A stretch of DNA of 64,000 nt, taken from contig CM019823.1 in assembly GCA_009763385.1 (NCBI GenBank), positions 86,873,104-86,937,103 on the forward strand, given 5' to 3'. A program made the translations under genes and the position numbers. The notes under the pieces were generated by a model. The model was not told where the DNA came from. It searched no databases and saw only the letters and a list, made by a program, of their open reading frames with translations. The DNA comes from Coix lacryma-jobi var. lacryma-jobi (Eukaryota; Streptophyta; Magnoliopsida; Poales; Poaceae). Of this stretch, positions 33,124 through 44,956 are shown piece by piece; position 1 is the first letter of the stretch; every line of letters starts with the position of its first letter.

Positions 33124-33990
33124 TCACCTTTTGACAAAGTTACTTAGATCAAGCACATTGAGCTCACTTCGCAATCTACAAAGGGTGCTCTCATCTAGGG
33201 GTTTTGTGAAGATATCCGCCAATTGATCTTCGGTTCTAACTCCCTCTAAGGATATATCTTTCTTGGAAACATGATCTCTAAGGAAGTGATGGCGAATATC
33301 TATGTGCTTTGTGCGAGAGTGTTGAACCGGGTTGTTAGCAAGCTTAACCGCGCTCTCATTGTCACACAACAAAGGTACCCTTTCTAGAACTACACCATAA
33401 TCTAAAAGGTTTTGCTTCATGTAAAGGATTTGTGCACAACAAGCACCCGCGGCTATGTATTCCGCCTCGGCGGTAGACAAGGCCACACTATTTTGCTTCT
33501 TTGAACTCCATGACACTAGAGATCTCCCAAGCAAATGGCACCCTCCGGATGTGCTTTTTCTATCAATTTTGCAACCCGCGTAATCCGAATCGGAATACCC
33601 AACGAGTTGGAAGTTAGCTCCTTTGGGATACCAAAGGCCAATGCTTGGGGTGTGCTTGAGGTACCTAAGGATTCTCTTCACCGCTATGAGATGTGATTCC
33701 CTAGGATCGGCTTGAAAACGAGCACACATGCATACACTAAACATGATGTCGGGCCTAGATGCGGTCAAGTATAACAAACTACCAATCATAGAACGGTAGA
33801 GAGTTTGATCAACCGGGTTACCTCCCTCATCTAGGTCGAGATGTCCGTTGGTTGGCATTGGAGTCTTGATAGGCTTGCAATCATCCATGTTGAAGCGCTT
33901 GAGGAGGTCTTTTGTGTACTTCTCTTGAGATATAAAGTCCCCTCCTTCAATTGCTTGACTTGAAAGCCTAGGAAAATGTGAGCTCGCCAA
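33124..33990 (-). pseudogene. C2 pol: RT end and RNase H
   Basis: A minus-strand frame encodes the region after the RT palm: GGDFISQEKYTKDLLKRF, SMIGSLLYLTASRPDI, GYSDSDYAGCKIDRKSTSG and ALSTAEAEYIAAG, then DQLADIFTKPLDE, to a stop at 33124. These are typical Ty1/copia RNase H motifs with the acidic residues kept. It overlaps the preceding frame at 33968-33990. One indel near 33975 separates it from the RT frame. RNase H removes the RNA strand during reverse transcription. Confidence 0.9.
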
Positions 33991-35143
33991 TCATCGACAT
34001 CTCGAACTCCTTCGACATCAAGTCACCAAATTCCTTGCAATAGGCTTCATTTGTTGACCCGAAGATGATATCATCGACGTAGACTTGACAAATGAAGATC
34101 TCTCCATCAAGCTTCTTGGTGAATAGTGTGGTGTCGACCTTCCCAATGGTGAAGCCCTTCTCAATTAGGAAGTCCCGAAGGCGCTCGTACCACGCTCTAG
34201 GGGCTTGCTTGAGCCCATAAAGCGCCTTGGACAACCTATAAACATGATTAGGATATCTAGGGTCTTCAAACCCGGGAGGTTGATCAACATAGACTAGTTC
34301 ATTTATGAAGCCATTTAAAAATGCACTTTTCACATCCATTTGATATAATTTAATGTCATGATGTGATGCATATGCAAGGAGGATACGAATGGCTTCGAGT
34401 CTTGCAACCGGTGCAAAGGTCTCTCCAAAATCCAAGCCTTCAACTTGAGAGAACCCCTTTGCCACTAGCCTTGCCTTGTTTCTAACAACCTTGCCTTGAT
34501 CATCTTGCTTGTTCCTAAACACCCATTTTGTTCCAATGACTCTTGCGCCTTTTGGTCGCTCTTCAAGTGTCCAAACTTGGTTGCGGGTGAAGTTGTTTAA
34601 TTCTTCATGCATGGCATTCACCCAATCCGGATCACCTAGAGCTTCATCTACAATGGTAGGCTCAACAAGAGAAACAAAGGAGTGATGTTCCATAAATAAA
34701 GCAAGTTTTTGAGAGCGAGTCATTACACCCCTTGTCGGACTCCCTATGATGAGATCTTGAGGATGAGCTTGTAGTAGAGGAGTAGTCCTTCGATCAACCA
34801 CTTGAGGGGCCGCTTGTGGAGCATCAACATCTTGAGCGTGTACCACCATTTGATCATGGGAGACATGAGTATCTTCATTTGGATCCCTCCCATCTTTGTC
34901 ATCATCAAGTGGTACATGTGATGAGGATGGCTTGTCAATGACTTGCACATCATCATCATCATCTTTAGGCTTGATGACTCCAACCGGCATGTTCTTCATT
35001 GCATCCCTCAATGGTTCATCACCTACATCATCAAGATTTTCATGCTCTCCTTGAGAGCCATTAGATTCATCGAATTCCACATCATATGTTTCCTCTACCA
35101 TCCCGGTGGCATGGTTGAATACTCGATATGCTTTGGACTTCAA
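33968..35143 (-). pseudogene. C2 pol: reverse transcriptase
   Basis: The minus-strand frame carries an acidic linker, then DPDWVNAMHEELNNF, GTKWVFRNKQ, RLVAKGFSQVEG, QMDVKSAFLNG, KALYGLKQAPRAWYERL and the catalytic YVDDIIFGS. It ends early at GELTFS because of an indel. The upstream junction with the integrase frame, near 35160-35220, also needs a shift. All RT motifs are intact, so the enzyme would be complete if the indels are artefacts. Confidence 0.9.
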
Positions 35144-35168
35144 TGAGTAACCAACAAGAAAACCAATA

Positions 35169-36413
35169 TCACATCGGCGTTGAAACTTCCCTAGGTGTTG
35201 GCGCTTCTTGAAGATGTAGCATTTGCACCCAACACTCTAAAGAAGGATACATCCGGCTTCTTGTTGTTGAGTAGCTCATAGGGGGTCTTGCCAAGGAGAC
35301 GATGGGGAACAACCGGTTTGATGCATAGCAAGCGGTGTTGATTGCTTCCGCCCAAAATCTTTCCGGTGTAGTGTACTCATCTAACATAGTCCTTGCTAGG
35401 GTGATTAGTGTTCGGTTCTTCCTCTCAACTACCCCATTTTGTTGTGGTGTGTAGGTTGCGGAGACTTCATGCTTGATCCCAACTTCATCACAATATTGCT
35501 CAATGTGGGTGTTGTCGAACTCTCTTCCATTGTCACTTCTTATCTTTTTGATCTTCAAGTCAAACTCATTTTGGGCTCTCTTGGCAAACTTCTTGAATGA
35601 AGGGGTTGCTTCGGATTTGTCATGAAGAAAGAATACCCAAGTGTATCTAGAGTAGTCATCAACAATCACTAGACAATAGAGATTTCCACCCAAGCTAGCA
35701 TATGTTGTTGGTCCAAATAGATCCATGTGAAGTAGCTCTAACTCTCTTGATGTTGACACAAAAGCTTTGGTTGGATGTGTATTTGCAACTTGCTTGCCGG
35801 CTTGACATGCACTACACAATTTGTCCTTCTCAAATTTGACATCCTTCAAGCCCCTAACCAAATCCTTCTTCAATAGCTTGTTGAGAGTGTTCATTCCAAC
35901 ATGTGCTAATCTTCTATGCCAGAGCCAACCAAGAGATTGCTTAGTGAACAAACATGTCTTCAAGTTGGCATCTTCGGAGGTAAAATCCACTAGATAGAGA
36001 TTGTTGTATCTAAAGCCTTTGAATATCACTTGTATATCATCTTTCTTGGTTACAACCACTTCCTTGTCGGTGAACAAGCATTGAAAGCCAAGATCACATA
36101 GTTGCCCAACGGATAGCAAGTTGAAGCTTAATGATGCAACTAGAAGCACATTGGAGATGGTATGATCGTTTGATATAGCCACTTTGCCCAATCCTTTGAC
36201 ATTGCCCTTTGAGTTGTCACCAAATGTTATCTTTTCTTGGTCATCGACATTCTCTTCTAGTGAGGTGAACATCCGGGGATCTCCGGTCATATGTTGTGTG
36301 CATCCACTATCAATTACCCAATTGATCCACCGGTCTTGTAGTTCACCTACACACAAGAAATCAAGCTTGAGCTTTCGGGACCCAAACTTGTTGCGGTCCC
36401 TTAACTTTCTCAA
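35169..36413 (-). pseudogene. C2 pol: protease end and integrase
   Basis: The minus-strand frame has the aspartic protease motif VIDSGCTQHMTG, then a GAG-pre-integrase segment (LWHRRLAHVGMNTLNKLL) and the HHCC zinc site (CSACQAGK). The integrase core is VDDYSRYTWVFF, IRSDNGREFDN and NGVVERKNRT, giving the D, D and E residues. The last 40 residues are out of frame after an indel near 35290. Integrase inserts the cDNA into the genome. Confidence 0.9.
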
Positions 36414-36479
36414 CTAGTGACTTAGCAACCCAAATTTGCCTTGGCCTATTCTTGTTAGGTGGCCCCATAAACATAACCT

Positions 36480-38753
36480 TCACTTTGCCACTAGAATCTT
36501 GTCTAAGCATGTAGTGAGCATTGAAGGCAAAGGTCCATGCTTGGGCAAGGGTGTGGGCTTTGGCTCCTCACAAGCATGAGCAAAGTGTCCTTCCTTTCCA
36601 CACTCATAGCATCTCCCAATCTTCTTCTTCTTTGGCTTAGTGATGCTCTTGCGTTGCTTCATCTTCTCTTCAAGAAAGCCAATGCCATTTCTATTGGTCT
36701 TCATGACGGTGTTCATGAGAAGCTCACTTTGAAGACATTGACCCTTGGTGAAGTTCCTCAAACCGGTGGTGAGGTGCTCTTTCTCCTTCTTGAGCTTGTC
36801 ATTCTCTTGTTGGAGTTCCATTTGAGATGGTGTCATTTTGTAGTCCCTCTCCATCTTTAATCTCTTGTTCTCTTCTTTTAGCATGTCTAGCTCAAGTGTC
36901 ATGCTATATTCATCGTCATGAGATTGAATGATAACTTGCTTGGTGGTTGAAAGCTTTTCTAAATCAACCTTGAGCTTTGCATTCTCATTCTTGATCTTGA
37001 CATAGTCATCATAGTGATCGGCCTCAACCACTTTCTTGCCCTTGCCACTAGCACTTTGCTCAACATGCTCACTAACCAAGTCCTCACAAGATGTTGCTAT
37101 GTCACACCTTAACAACAAGGTTAGGAGCATCATGTGTCTCATGTGAAAGCATATCATAAGCAATGGTGAGAGTATCATAGTCTACTTTCACTTGAGTATA
37201 TTGTTCCTTAAGCAAAGCATGACTAGTGGAAAGGTCACTATGCATCTTATCAAGTTTTTCATTTTTAGCTTTGAGCTCCTTGTTAGAGGACTTGAGCTCC
37301 TTGATAGTGGATGACATAGTTGCAAGTTCATCTTTTAGTTCATCACTAGCATGAATAGCATGATCACACTTTTCAACAAGAGATTCATTTTCATCAACAA
37401 GCTTCTCATTTTTAGCTCTAGTCTTTCTTATGATTTTAGAGTAGTCATTTAGCAATTTGACAAGTTCATCATAAGTGGGAGCCTCAAATTCACCATCACT
37501 ATCACTATCACTAGAGTCATCATTGTTTTGTACCTTCCGGTCACCCTTGGCCATAAGGCATAGGTGTAGATGATGATGGTGACGGTGGTGATGGTGGTGT
37601 AGAGGAGCCAATGACTAGAGCGGCCACCTTCTCCTTCTCATCATCACTATCTTCATTTGATGAGCCACCGGAGGAGTCAATGTCGGTGAGCCAATCACCA
37701 ACAATGTAAGCCTTCCCACCTTTCTTGTGGTATTGCTTCTTTTTCTTGCCATCCTTCTTGTAGTAGGGCTTTTCATCCTTCTTCTCATCTTCACTTGATG
37801 AGTCATACTTCTTGCCCTTGTTCTTGTTCTTGTAGCTCTCTTTCTTGGGCTTGGTGCATTGATGGCAAGATGGCCAAGCTCACCGCAATTGTAGCAATCC
37901 ATTTCGGAGATTGGTCTCCTCTTGCTACTTGTGAAGAATTTCTTCTTTCTTGAGTCAAAGTTGACTCCATTCTTGTGAAGCTTCTTCAACATCTTGGTGG
38001 TCTTCTTCACCATGAGAGCAATGTTGGAATCATCTTCATCATCGCTTGTGCTCTCATGATGCACCTCAATAGCCTTGGACTTGCCCTTCTTGTCATGGCT
38101 TGCTTTGAAGGCCAAGTCCTTCTTCTTGTCGGTGGAGGAGCCACCACTCGGTGTGATGTGCATGTACATCTCATGAGCATTGATCTTCCCCAAGACTTGT
38201 GTTGGTGTAGATGTGGAAAGATCACCTTGATGTAGCACGGTCACAATGTGTCCATACTTGTCAATGGGAAGGACACATAGGATCTTCCTCACAACATCGG
38301 ATGGTTGCATTTGTGTGAGGCCAAGACCATTGAGCTCCTCTACAAGAACATTCAAGCGTGAGTACATTTCGTTTGCATTTTCATGAGCAAGCATTTCAAA
38401 CGAGTTCATCTTTTGCACAACCAAATGATAACGCTCCTCACGCTCACTCTTGGTTCCCTCATGGAGCGCACAAATATTTTCCCATAGATCATGGGCATTT
38501 TTGTGGTTCCGAACACGATTGAACACATCCTTGCAAATGCCTCTAAAAAGGATGTTTTTGGCTTTTGCATTCCATTTTTCATTTTCCTCCTCATTAGGAG
38601 TGAGGCTAGTGCCTTCTTTGGCTTGGCAAAGCCGGTGATCGCGGCATTGAGGCATTTAACATCAACCGCTTCTAGGTACGACTCCATACGGATTTTCCAA
38701 TATGGGAAGTCGTCTCCCTCGAACATGGGAGGTGGACCATCACCTCCGGACAT
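36480..38753 (-). pseudogene. C2 gag with two zinc knuckles and coiled coil, frameshifted
   Basis: It starts at 38753 (MSGGDGPPPMFEGDDFPYWKIRM) and contains the copia gag (UBN2-like) domain. The first indel is near 38630. A zinc knuckle, CYNCGELGHLA, follows at about 37885-37850; the frame slips just before its last Cys, which is present in the next frame. A Lys/Asp/Ser-rich linker and a long coiled coil (about 37500-36700, NEKLVDENESLVEKC and KLKVDLEKL) lead to a second knuckle, CYECGKEGHFAHAC, near 36600. The order knuckle, coiled coil, knuckle matches C4. Further shifts occur near 37600 and 37130. Confidence 0.8.
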
Positions 38754-38790
38754 CTTAACTCTAGGCGGTTAAGCCTAAATCGAGAGCACG

Positions 38791-38806
38791 AGGCTCCGAT
38801 ACCAAT
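38791..38806 (-). promoter_or_regulatory. Primer binding site of C2 (initiator tRNA-Met type)
   Basis: The minus strand reads ATTGGTATCGGAGCC directly after the LTR end, the standard plant copia primer site (TGGTATCAGAGC) with one difference. Confidence 0.85.
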
Positions 38807-40322
38807 TGAAAGGATCAAGATGCCCAAGAGGGGGGGTGAATTGGGCTTTTCTAAAACTTCTTGCAATAACAAAACCTATCAAGCCCCAATTAACCCCCTA
38901 GTGCCTAGAAGTGTGTATGACAAGAATCAATAGCACAAAAGATTATCACTAAGCCAATTCTACTCTAGCATGGCAATTCAATTTGGGATGAACAACAAGT
39001 GTAATGCGGAATTGAATTGCTTGAATGTAAATGCGTAAGTAAAGAGTAGAGATGACTCGACGATTTTTTGCCGAGGTATCGAGGTGTCGGCACACCCCCC
39101 TAGTCCTCGTTGGAGCACCCGCGCAAGGGTATCGCTCCCCCTTGATCCGCGCAAGGATCAAGTGCTCACTACGAGCTGATTCTTCGCCACTCCGGCCCGG
39201 TGAATCGCTCGCTACCGGTCACAACTTGGCTTGGGTCATCCACAATGCCTCCGGATGATCACCAAGCTCTCCGATCGCCACCAAGCCGTCTAGGTGATGC
39301 CGATCACCAAGAGTAACAAGCAAGAACTCTCACTTGACCAACGCAAGGCTAATAGAGGGTGGATGCACACTTGCTACTCTCTACTCACTAATGAGGTGTT
39401 TGATCACTCAACTATCAAATCTCTCAACCTCACTAGGCCTCTTGCACTCACTTGCAATCACAATGTGTTTGGGAACCTTTCAAATGAGCAAGAGAATCAG
39501 CATGAATGAGGGGAAGCATATTTATACCCCCCAACTCAAAACATGCACGAAGGGGTAAGTCCAGCCAGTTACACACTGACCGGACGCACCTGTCGGGGTG
39601 ACCGGACGCGTCCGGTCAGTGTCTAACGGCTACGTGACGTTAGCCCTGACACCAGTACGATACACTGACCGGACGCACCCATGCGTCCGATCACCACTGA
39701 CCGGACGCGTCCGGTCATCAATTTCCCTCTCTGGAACCTCTCTGGACGCGACCGGACTCACCTCCTGGTGCGTCCGGTCGAAAACTGAAGAGCGTCCGGT
39801 CGAAGCCAAGCCTGCTTCTTAGCCAAACCAACTGACCGGACGCACGCCCCAGCGTCCGGTCATTAGGGTTGAAGCGTCCGGTCAAATTTTGAAGTCCGAA
39901 ACGACTTCGGTTTGCGACGCTCCCTTCACGAATTTTCTTCCTTATGATCTTAGGGACCTTTCTAAGCTACCTAGGGCTTTGGTTAACAAGTGTGCACCAC
40001 ACCTAACTCAAAAGTCTCACCTAGGTCAAGCTACCCATTCAAACCCCTCTTTATAGTACGGCCAAAGATAAACAAAGACCTATGCTACTCTAAGTGTCCT
40101 TCAACACCAAGTGACACTTAGTGCTAGCCTATCACCGTCTTCGTCGTCCATCCTTTGAAAACCGAACGAATTCCATCAATAGAGAGGCATGAATACCATA
40201 GTGCCCTTACGATCATCATTACCATGACCTAACTCAATTGTTTCTGCAAAACACACGTTAGTCATAGTAGTTTACCGTTGTCATCCAATCACCGAAACCC
40301 ACTGGGGGCCTAGATGCTCACA
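38807..40322 (-). repeat. 5' LTR of C2
   Basis: Pairs with 27074-28585. The minus-strand TATA box (ACTATAAAGAGG) is at about 40046-40057, and the GACCGGACGC array (about 39574-39885) lies downstream of it, in the leader. The differences from the 3' LTR are nearly all one-base indels. Confidence 0.95.
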
Positions 40323-41850
40323 GTGTCCCCCCTTTAACTTGATCTAATCCCATAAAATATATCCCCGATGCGCAAACTTTATCAGAAAAATGACGATGTG
40401 TTTTTTAAAAAAATCATGGGATACGAAGAATTGGATGACGTCCAACTCCTTCAGGACTCTTTTCAGTTCCTAGAAAAATCTTAAGACGTGCCCATTTTAC
40501 CTTGATATGCGTACCTTCATCATTTTGAAGTTTAATGGCTCCAGTGATGAAGGGCTACCACCGTGAAAGTCCTTCCCCTTTGCGCTTAGTTTTCCATGCC
40601 CAATAATTTTACCCTAGAATTAAAAGTAATAACCTTGTCTCCAGGAGTGGAAGCTCTTCTTCTTGATTCTCTGTCATGCCACCTCTTTGTTTCTCTCTTT
40701 GTAGATCCTTGCGTTATGATATTTTTTTCGCCCATCATCTGTTCAGAAGAGTTTGCTTTTCTCTCTTTACTCCTTCGGCTTCTAAGTCCATGTTCCCATC
40801 TTTTGATTGCCCAGTGAGCTTTGAATTCTAGTTCTACTGGTAAGTGACAAGTCTTCTGTAGACAAGTTTGATATGGAGACATCCCCAGTGGTGTTTTATA
40901 GGCAGTACGATAAGCCCACAGTGCTTTGGGTAGTCTATCTTTCCATTTGTTTCCCATCTCGTCGACCGTTTTCTGCAGAATATTTCTTGATTTGCTTGTT
41001 TGATGTTTCTGCTTGGCCACTTTGTCTGGGGGTGATAGGGAGTGGCAACAGTGTGACGGATCCCATGATTTATCAGATATTTATGAAAGCCTTTGTCAAT
41101 GAAATGGGTTCCTCCATCACTAATTACCATCCCTGGCACTCCAATCTTGGAAATAATTTCCTCGAACATCCTCTGAGAGTTTTCTTGCATTAGCAGACTT
41201 GCATGGCACTGCTTCGACCCTTTTGAGACGTAGTCGACAGCAACTAGGATATAGTCATGATTCCTGATTTAGGGAATGGTCCCATGTAATCAATTCCCCA
41301 GACATCGAAGAGCTCAATCTGAAGGTTGTTAGTGAGTGGCATGGCATCTCTGGTGTTGATGCTGACATGCCTCTGACATGATCCACATCTTCGGACGAAG
41401 TCTTTTGTGTCTTGGTACATAGTTGGCCAGAAAATCCACTTTGCCAGATCTTCGCGTGTGTTCGGAATGCCCCATAATGTCCTCCATATGGAGAAGAGTG
41501 ACGCGTTCAATGATCTTGATTCCTTCTTCAGCTGGTACACATCTTCTGAGTAATCCGTCAGAGCAAACTCTGAATAGATATGGATCATCCCATGTGGATC
41601 CTGCTCTCATAGATCACTTCTTCTTATTTGCTCCTGGTGGTACATATCCTGCAACTATAAAATTGACAATATCTGCATACCAGGGGTCAGATCTAGAGAC
41701 TTGAAAAAGCATGTCATCCCTGAGTGAGTCATTTATAGGCAATTCCTGAGGATTTTCAAAATACATTCTAGACAAGTGATTAGCTACAGAGTTTTCTACT
41801 CCTTTCTTATCTTTTATTTCTAAATCAAATTCTTGGAGTAACAAAACCCA
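40323..41850 (-). pseudogene. G2 pol: RNase H end and integrase, degraded
   Basis: Minus strand. 41844-41614 gives the RNase H tail (NSVANHLSRMYFENP). 41588-41244 gives the integrase zinc-binding segment (CGSCQRH, preceded by a His pair region) and GIDYMGPFPKS. 41190-40834 gives the core with MVISDGGTHFIDKGF and TPYHPQT, where the second catalytic Asp is visible. 41020-40586 gives the C-terminal part (WAYRTAYKTPLGMSPYQ). The pieces lie in different frames, so no full integrase is possible. The 260 bases before the stop (40323-40585) show no gene. Confidence 0.85.
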
Positions 41851-42990
41851 TCTTATTAAGCGTGGCTTAGCATCTTTCTTAGTGAGCAGGTACTTTAATG
41901 CAGCATGATCAGTAAAAACTCAAAACCTTTGATCCCACTAAATAAGATCTAAACTTGTCTATAGCAAAAACAACAGCCAGAAGTTCTTTTTCAGTAGTAG
42001 CATAATTAAGTTGAGGTCATGTTAAAGTTTTGCTGGCATAAGCGATTGCATGATGGTTTTTTATCCTTATATTGTCCTAGCACAGCTCCTACATCAAATC
42101 ACTTGCATCACACATGATCTCAAAGGTAGAGACCCATCAGGAGGTTGAATATGATAGGTGCAGAAGTGAGCGCTTCTTAAGAGTGTTAAAAGATTCTAAA
42201 CATGCATCATCAAATTCAAAAGGAACATCCTTGGCCAAAAGATTCGTAAGTGGTCTTGCAATGTAAGAAAAATCTTTTATAAATCTACGGTAAAAACCGG
42301 CATGGCCAAGAAAACTTCGAATTCCTTTGACATTAATCGTGGAGGCAAACGTTCAATTACTTCAATTTTAGCTTTGTCTACCTCAATTCCACGTTCTGAT
42401 ACTAAATGACCTAGCACTATGCCTTCCTTAACCATAAAATGACATTTTTCCCAATTAAGGACTAAGTGCTTTTCTTCACATCTTTGTAAAACCTTGTCTA
42501 AATTTTCAAGACAATCATCAAAAGTTTTCCATAAACAGAAAAGTCATCCATGAAAACTTCCATGATTTCTTCAATCATATCAGAATATAGACATCATACA
42601 TCTTTGAAAAGAAGCAGGTGCATTACATAATCCAAAAGACATTCGGCGGTAAGCATAAGTTCCGTATGGACATGTGAAAGTGGTTTGCTTTGATCATCTG
42701 GATGGATTGGGATTTGGTGATATCCAGAATATCCATCAAGAAACAAAAGAAAGAGTGATTGGCTAACCGTTCTAACATTTCGTCTATGAAAGGTAGCGGA
42801 AATGATCTTTCTTAGTTGCCTTGTTTAATTTTCTGTAATCAATACACATTCTCCAACCAGTAATAGTTCTTTGTGGAATTAATTCATTCTTTACCACAGT
42901 CATGCCTCCCTTTTTAGGCACAACTTGGACAGGGCTTACCCACTCACTGTGTGGCACAGGATAAATGATCCCGGCGTGCAAGAGTTTCAA
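41851..42990 (-). pseudogene. G2 pol: reverse transcriptase, heavily frameshifted
   Basis: The upstream part is clear on the minus strand (42990-42784): LHAGIIYPVPHSEWVSPVQ, VPKKGGMTVVKNEL and GWRMCIDYRKLNKATKKDH, typical of Athila RT. Below 42784 the palm and RNase H can be followed only as short pieces in several frames (for example around 42600 and 42300), with frequent stops. The enzyme is dead in this copy, unless many indels are sequence errors. Confidence 0.75.
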
Positions 42991-43640
42991 ACCTCTTTCT
43001 TTACTACTTCTCTCATCGCATTGTTAAGCCTGCGTTGTGGCTCTCTGGATGGTGATATGTTAGGATCAGTAGGAATGCGATGGGTGCAGAAAGCGGGGTT
43101 GATTCCTTTTAAATCATGGAGTGAATAGCCAAAGGCTGATTTATGCTTCTCTAAGACAGTGATCAACCTAGAAGTTTGTTCCTGAGTAAGATTATTATTT
43201 ATGATTACAGGAGATTCAGGATCATTATTTAAGAAAGCATATCGAAGCCTAGAAGGTAAGGGTTTTAACTCTATGGGAGGTTTAGGAGGTTCTTCTAAGG
43301 AATCTAAAGGATCTGGATCAAGTGTGTTATCTTCTTCCTCAGTGAAGAACTGAGCATCTTCTTCATATTCGGATTCATTTATTATTTCAAAAGATGCTTC
43401 CTTAATTTCTTCCATAGGATCTGGCTCGGGACATGATTCATTCTCAGCATTTAGAGAGTGAGTGATAGGCATGATTCCTTTAAGATTTTTCCCAAGATGG
43501 AAGTTTAAGATCCCTAATTGTCCTTCATGAATGAGTTGCTTAAGTGGTTGGCCTATCAGCAGATTGAACTCTTTAATATCAAAGATATAAAAACTTAAGT
43601 GTAGTGGAGTGTTATCTATTGTGACAGGCAGGACATACAT
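42987..43640 (-). pseudogene. G2 protease C-terminal part and linker to RT
   Basis: The minus-strand frame of 217 residues has FYIFDIKEFNLLIGQPLKQL, resembling the second half of a retropepsin-like fold, then an acidic linker (EPDPMEEIKEASFEIINESEYEEDAQFFTEEE broken by stops in relatives, open here) and the start of RT (LITVLEKHKSAFGYSLHDLKGI). It ends with a stop just before the RT piece at 42990. Confidence 0.7.
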
Positions 43641-43666
43641 GATTCCTGAGCTAGGAATAACATGTC

Positions 43667-44813
43667 CTAAAGGGGTTTTAAAAGTTTAACTGTTGGGGTA
43701 AGTGGTATTTGTTTTAATAAATCTTGAGCAAATGTTTCAGACATAATGTTGATTCCCACAACAGGATTATAGAGAGCTTCGAAGGGTTGTTGATGGATTT
43801 GACATTGAATGTGTGTAGAAGGTGAATTTAAGCGGATTGTATCAGTGGAAAGTTCTGATTCTTCTAACCATTCATGACTTATTATAGAGATTAGTTTCTT
43901 CGTAGTCTCTTTTAGGAAAACCTTATCAGTAAGTTCTTCTAAAGATGATTTTTGATTTTGTGGTTTCCTAATTGTGTGATATTTCGAGGTATTACCAAAT
44001 TCGGTAAAGTACTCATCCTCGAAGTCAAAGGTATCTCCTAAGATTGAGGTTTCCCTCTCACTAGGAATTAAAGCTGAGGTTTGTTCATGATTAAGAATAG
44101 GTATAGGATCAGCTTCTAGATTTACTTCTAGTGGTTCTTGTGGTTTAGCTTCAGGAGTAGGAGTGATTTGAGATAAGTTTTGTAACATTTCCCTTGCCTT
44201 GGAGGCTGGGGTATGTAGGAATGATCCGTTTGAAGCTAAGTTAAAGTATTTAAGTTTTTCTATTCAGACCATTATAAAAGTGTTGAAGCAAGACAGGGTC
44301 TGGAATAGATAAGGCTGGACCAGAGCGGACAAGATTATCGAATCTTTCCCAGGCTGCAATTAGAGACTCATTATCCTCTTGGATGAAGGACAAAATCTCT
44401 AAGCGAAGACAAATAATTTTGGAGACAGGGAAGTATTCTAAGCAAAAGCTAGAGCAGAGTTCTTTCCAATCCCCATTTTTACTTGGTGCAGTTTGAAGGT
44501 ACCATGTTTTGGCTTTTCCCTCTAAGGAGAATGGAAAAAGTTTCCATCTAAGGGTTTCGTCAGACATGCCTGCGATATGTAGGCACGCACAGGTTTGTTC
44601 AAACTCATTTAAATGAATATGTGGGTTTTCGTCTTCTAAGCCAGAAAAAATTTGATTCTTAACCATTTCTATCAAACATGGGCGTAGCTCGTAGTTGTCT
44701 GAAAGGATAGGTTTAGCAGATTTGGGCAACTCTAAGTCTACGACAGTGTGATAGGTATACTGGTTCAGTGGAATGGAATCTGTGGAGCTAGTGGTTGGCT
44801 CTGAGAAATCCAT
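43667..44813 (-). pseudogene. G2 gag and degraded protease active site
   Basis: The ATG is at 44813 (MDFSEPTTSS). Gag motifs include PCLIEMVKNQIFSGLEDENPH, WKLFPFSLEGKAKTWYL, FCLEYFPVSKI and AAWERFDNLVRSGP. A stop and one frame change at about 44245-44252 lead to 44188-43667, with NPVVGINIMSETFAQDLL where relatives have D-L-G-A-S-(V/I)-N. The catalytic Asp is therefore Asn and the loop is altered. No CCHC zinc knuckle is visible, unlike in G1. The gene leader lies between 44813 and the primer site. Confidence 0.75.
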
Positions 44814-44931
44814 TATGAAAAGAATAAAAAAGATAAAAGATAAAGATAAAAGCACAGGCAAAGGATAGAAGATAAAAGTAAAGGTAAAGTATAATACAAG
44901 TTATACTCAAGACGTAAAATGATCTACCGTT

Positions 44932-44948
44932 CCCCGGCAACGGCGCCA
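44932..44948 (-). promoter_or_regulatory. Primer binding site of G2 (tRNA-Asp type)
   Basis: The minus strand reads TGGCGCCGTTGCCGGGG after the 8-base spacer AGCATTTC that follows the LTR. Spacer and site are identical to those of G1. Confidence 0.88.
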
Positions 44949-44956
44949 GAAATGCT

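Larger units (their letters stand above)
27074..40322 (-). mobile_element. Copia C2 (Sirevirus-like), full-length, minus strand, 13.2 kb
   Basis: LTRs are at 27074-28585 and 38807-40322 (TGAAAGGATC...GATGCTCACA on the plus strand). The TSD is GTGTC (27069-27073, 40323-40327). The minus-strand order is 5' LTR, Met-type primer site, gag with two zinc knuckles and a coiled coil, protease, integrase, RT, RNase H, a 1.5-kb spacer with a CGGAC array, a long accessory ORF, PPT and 3' LTR. The LTRs differ by about a dozen single-base indels but almost no substitutions, so it is very young. It lies inside G2. Confidence 0.95.
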
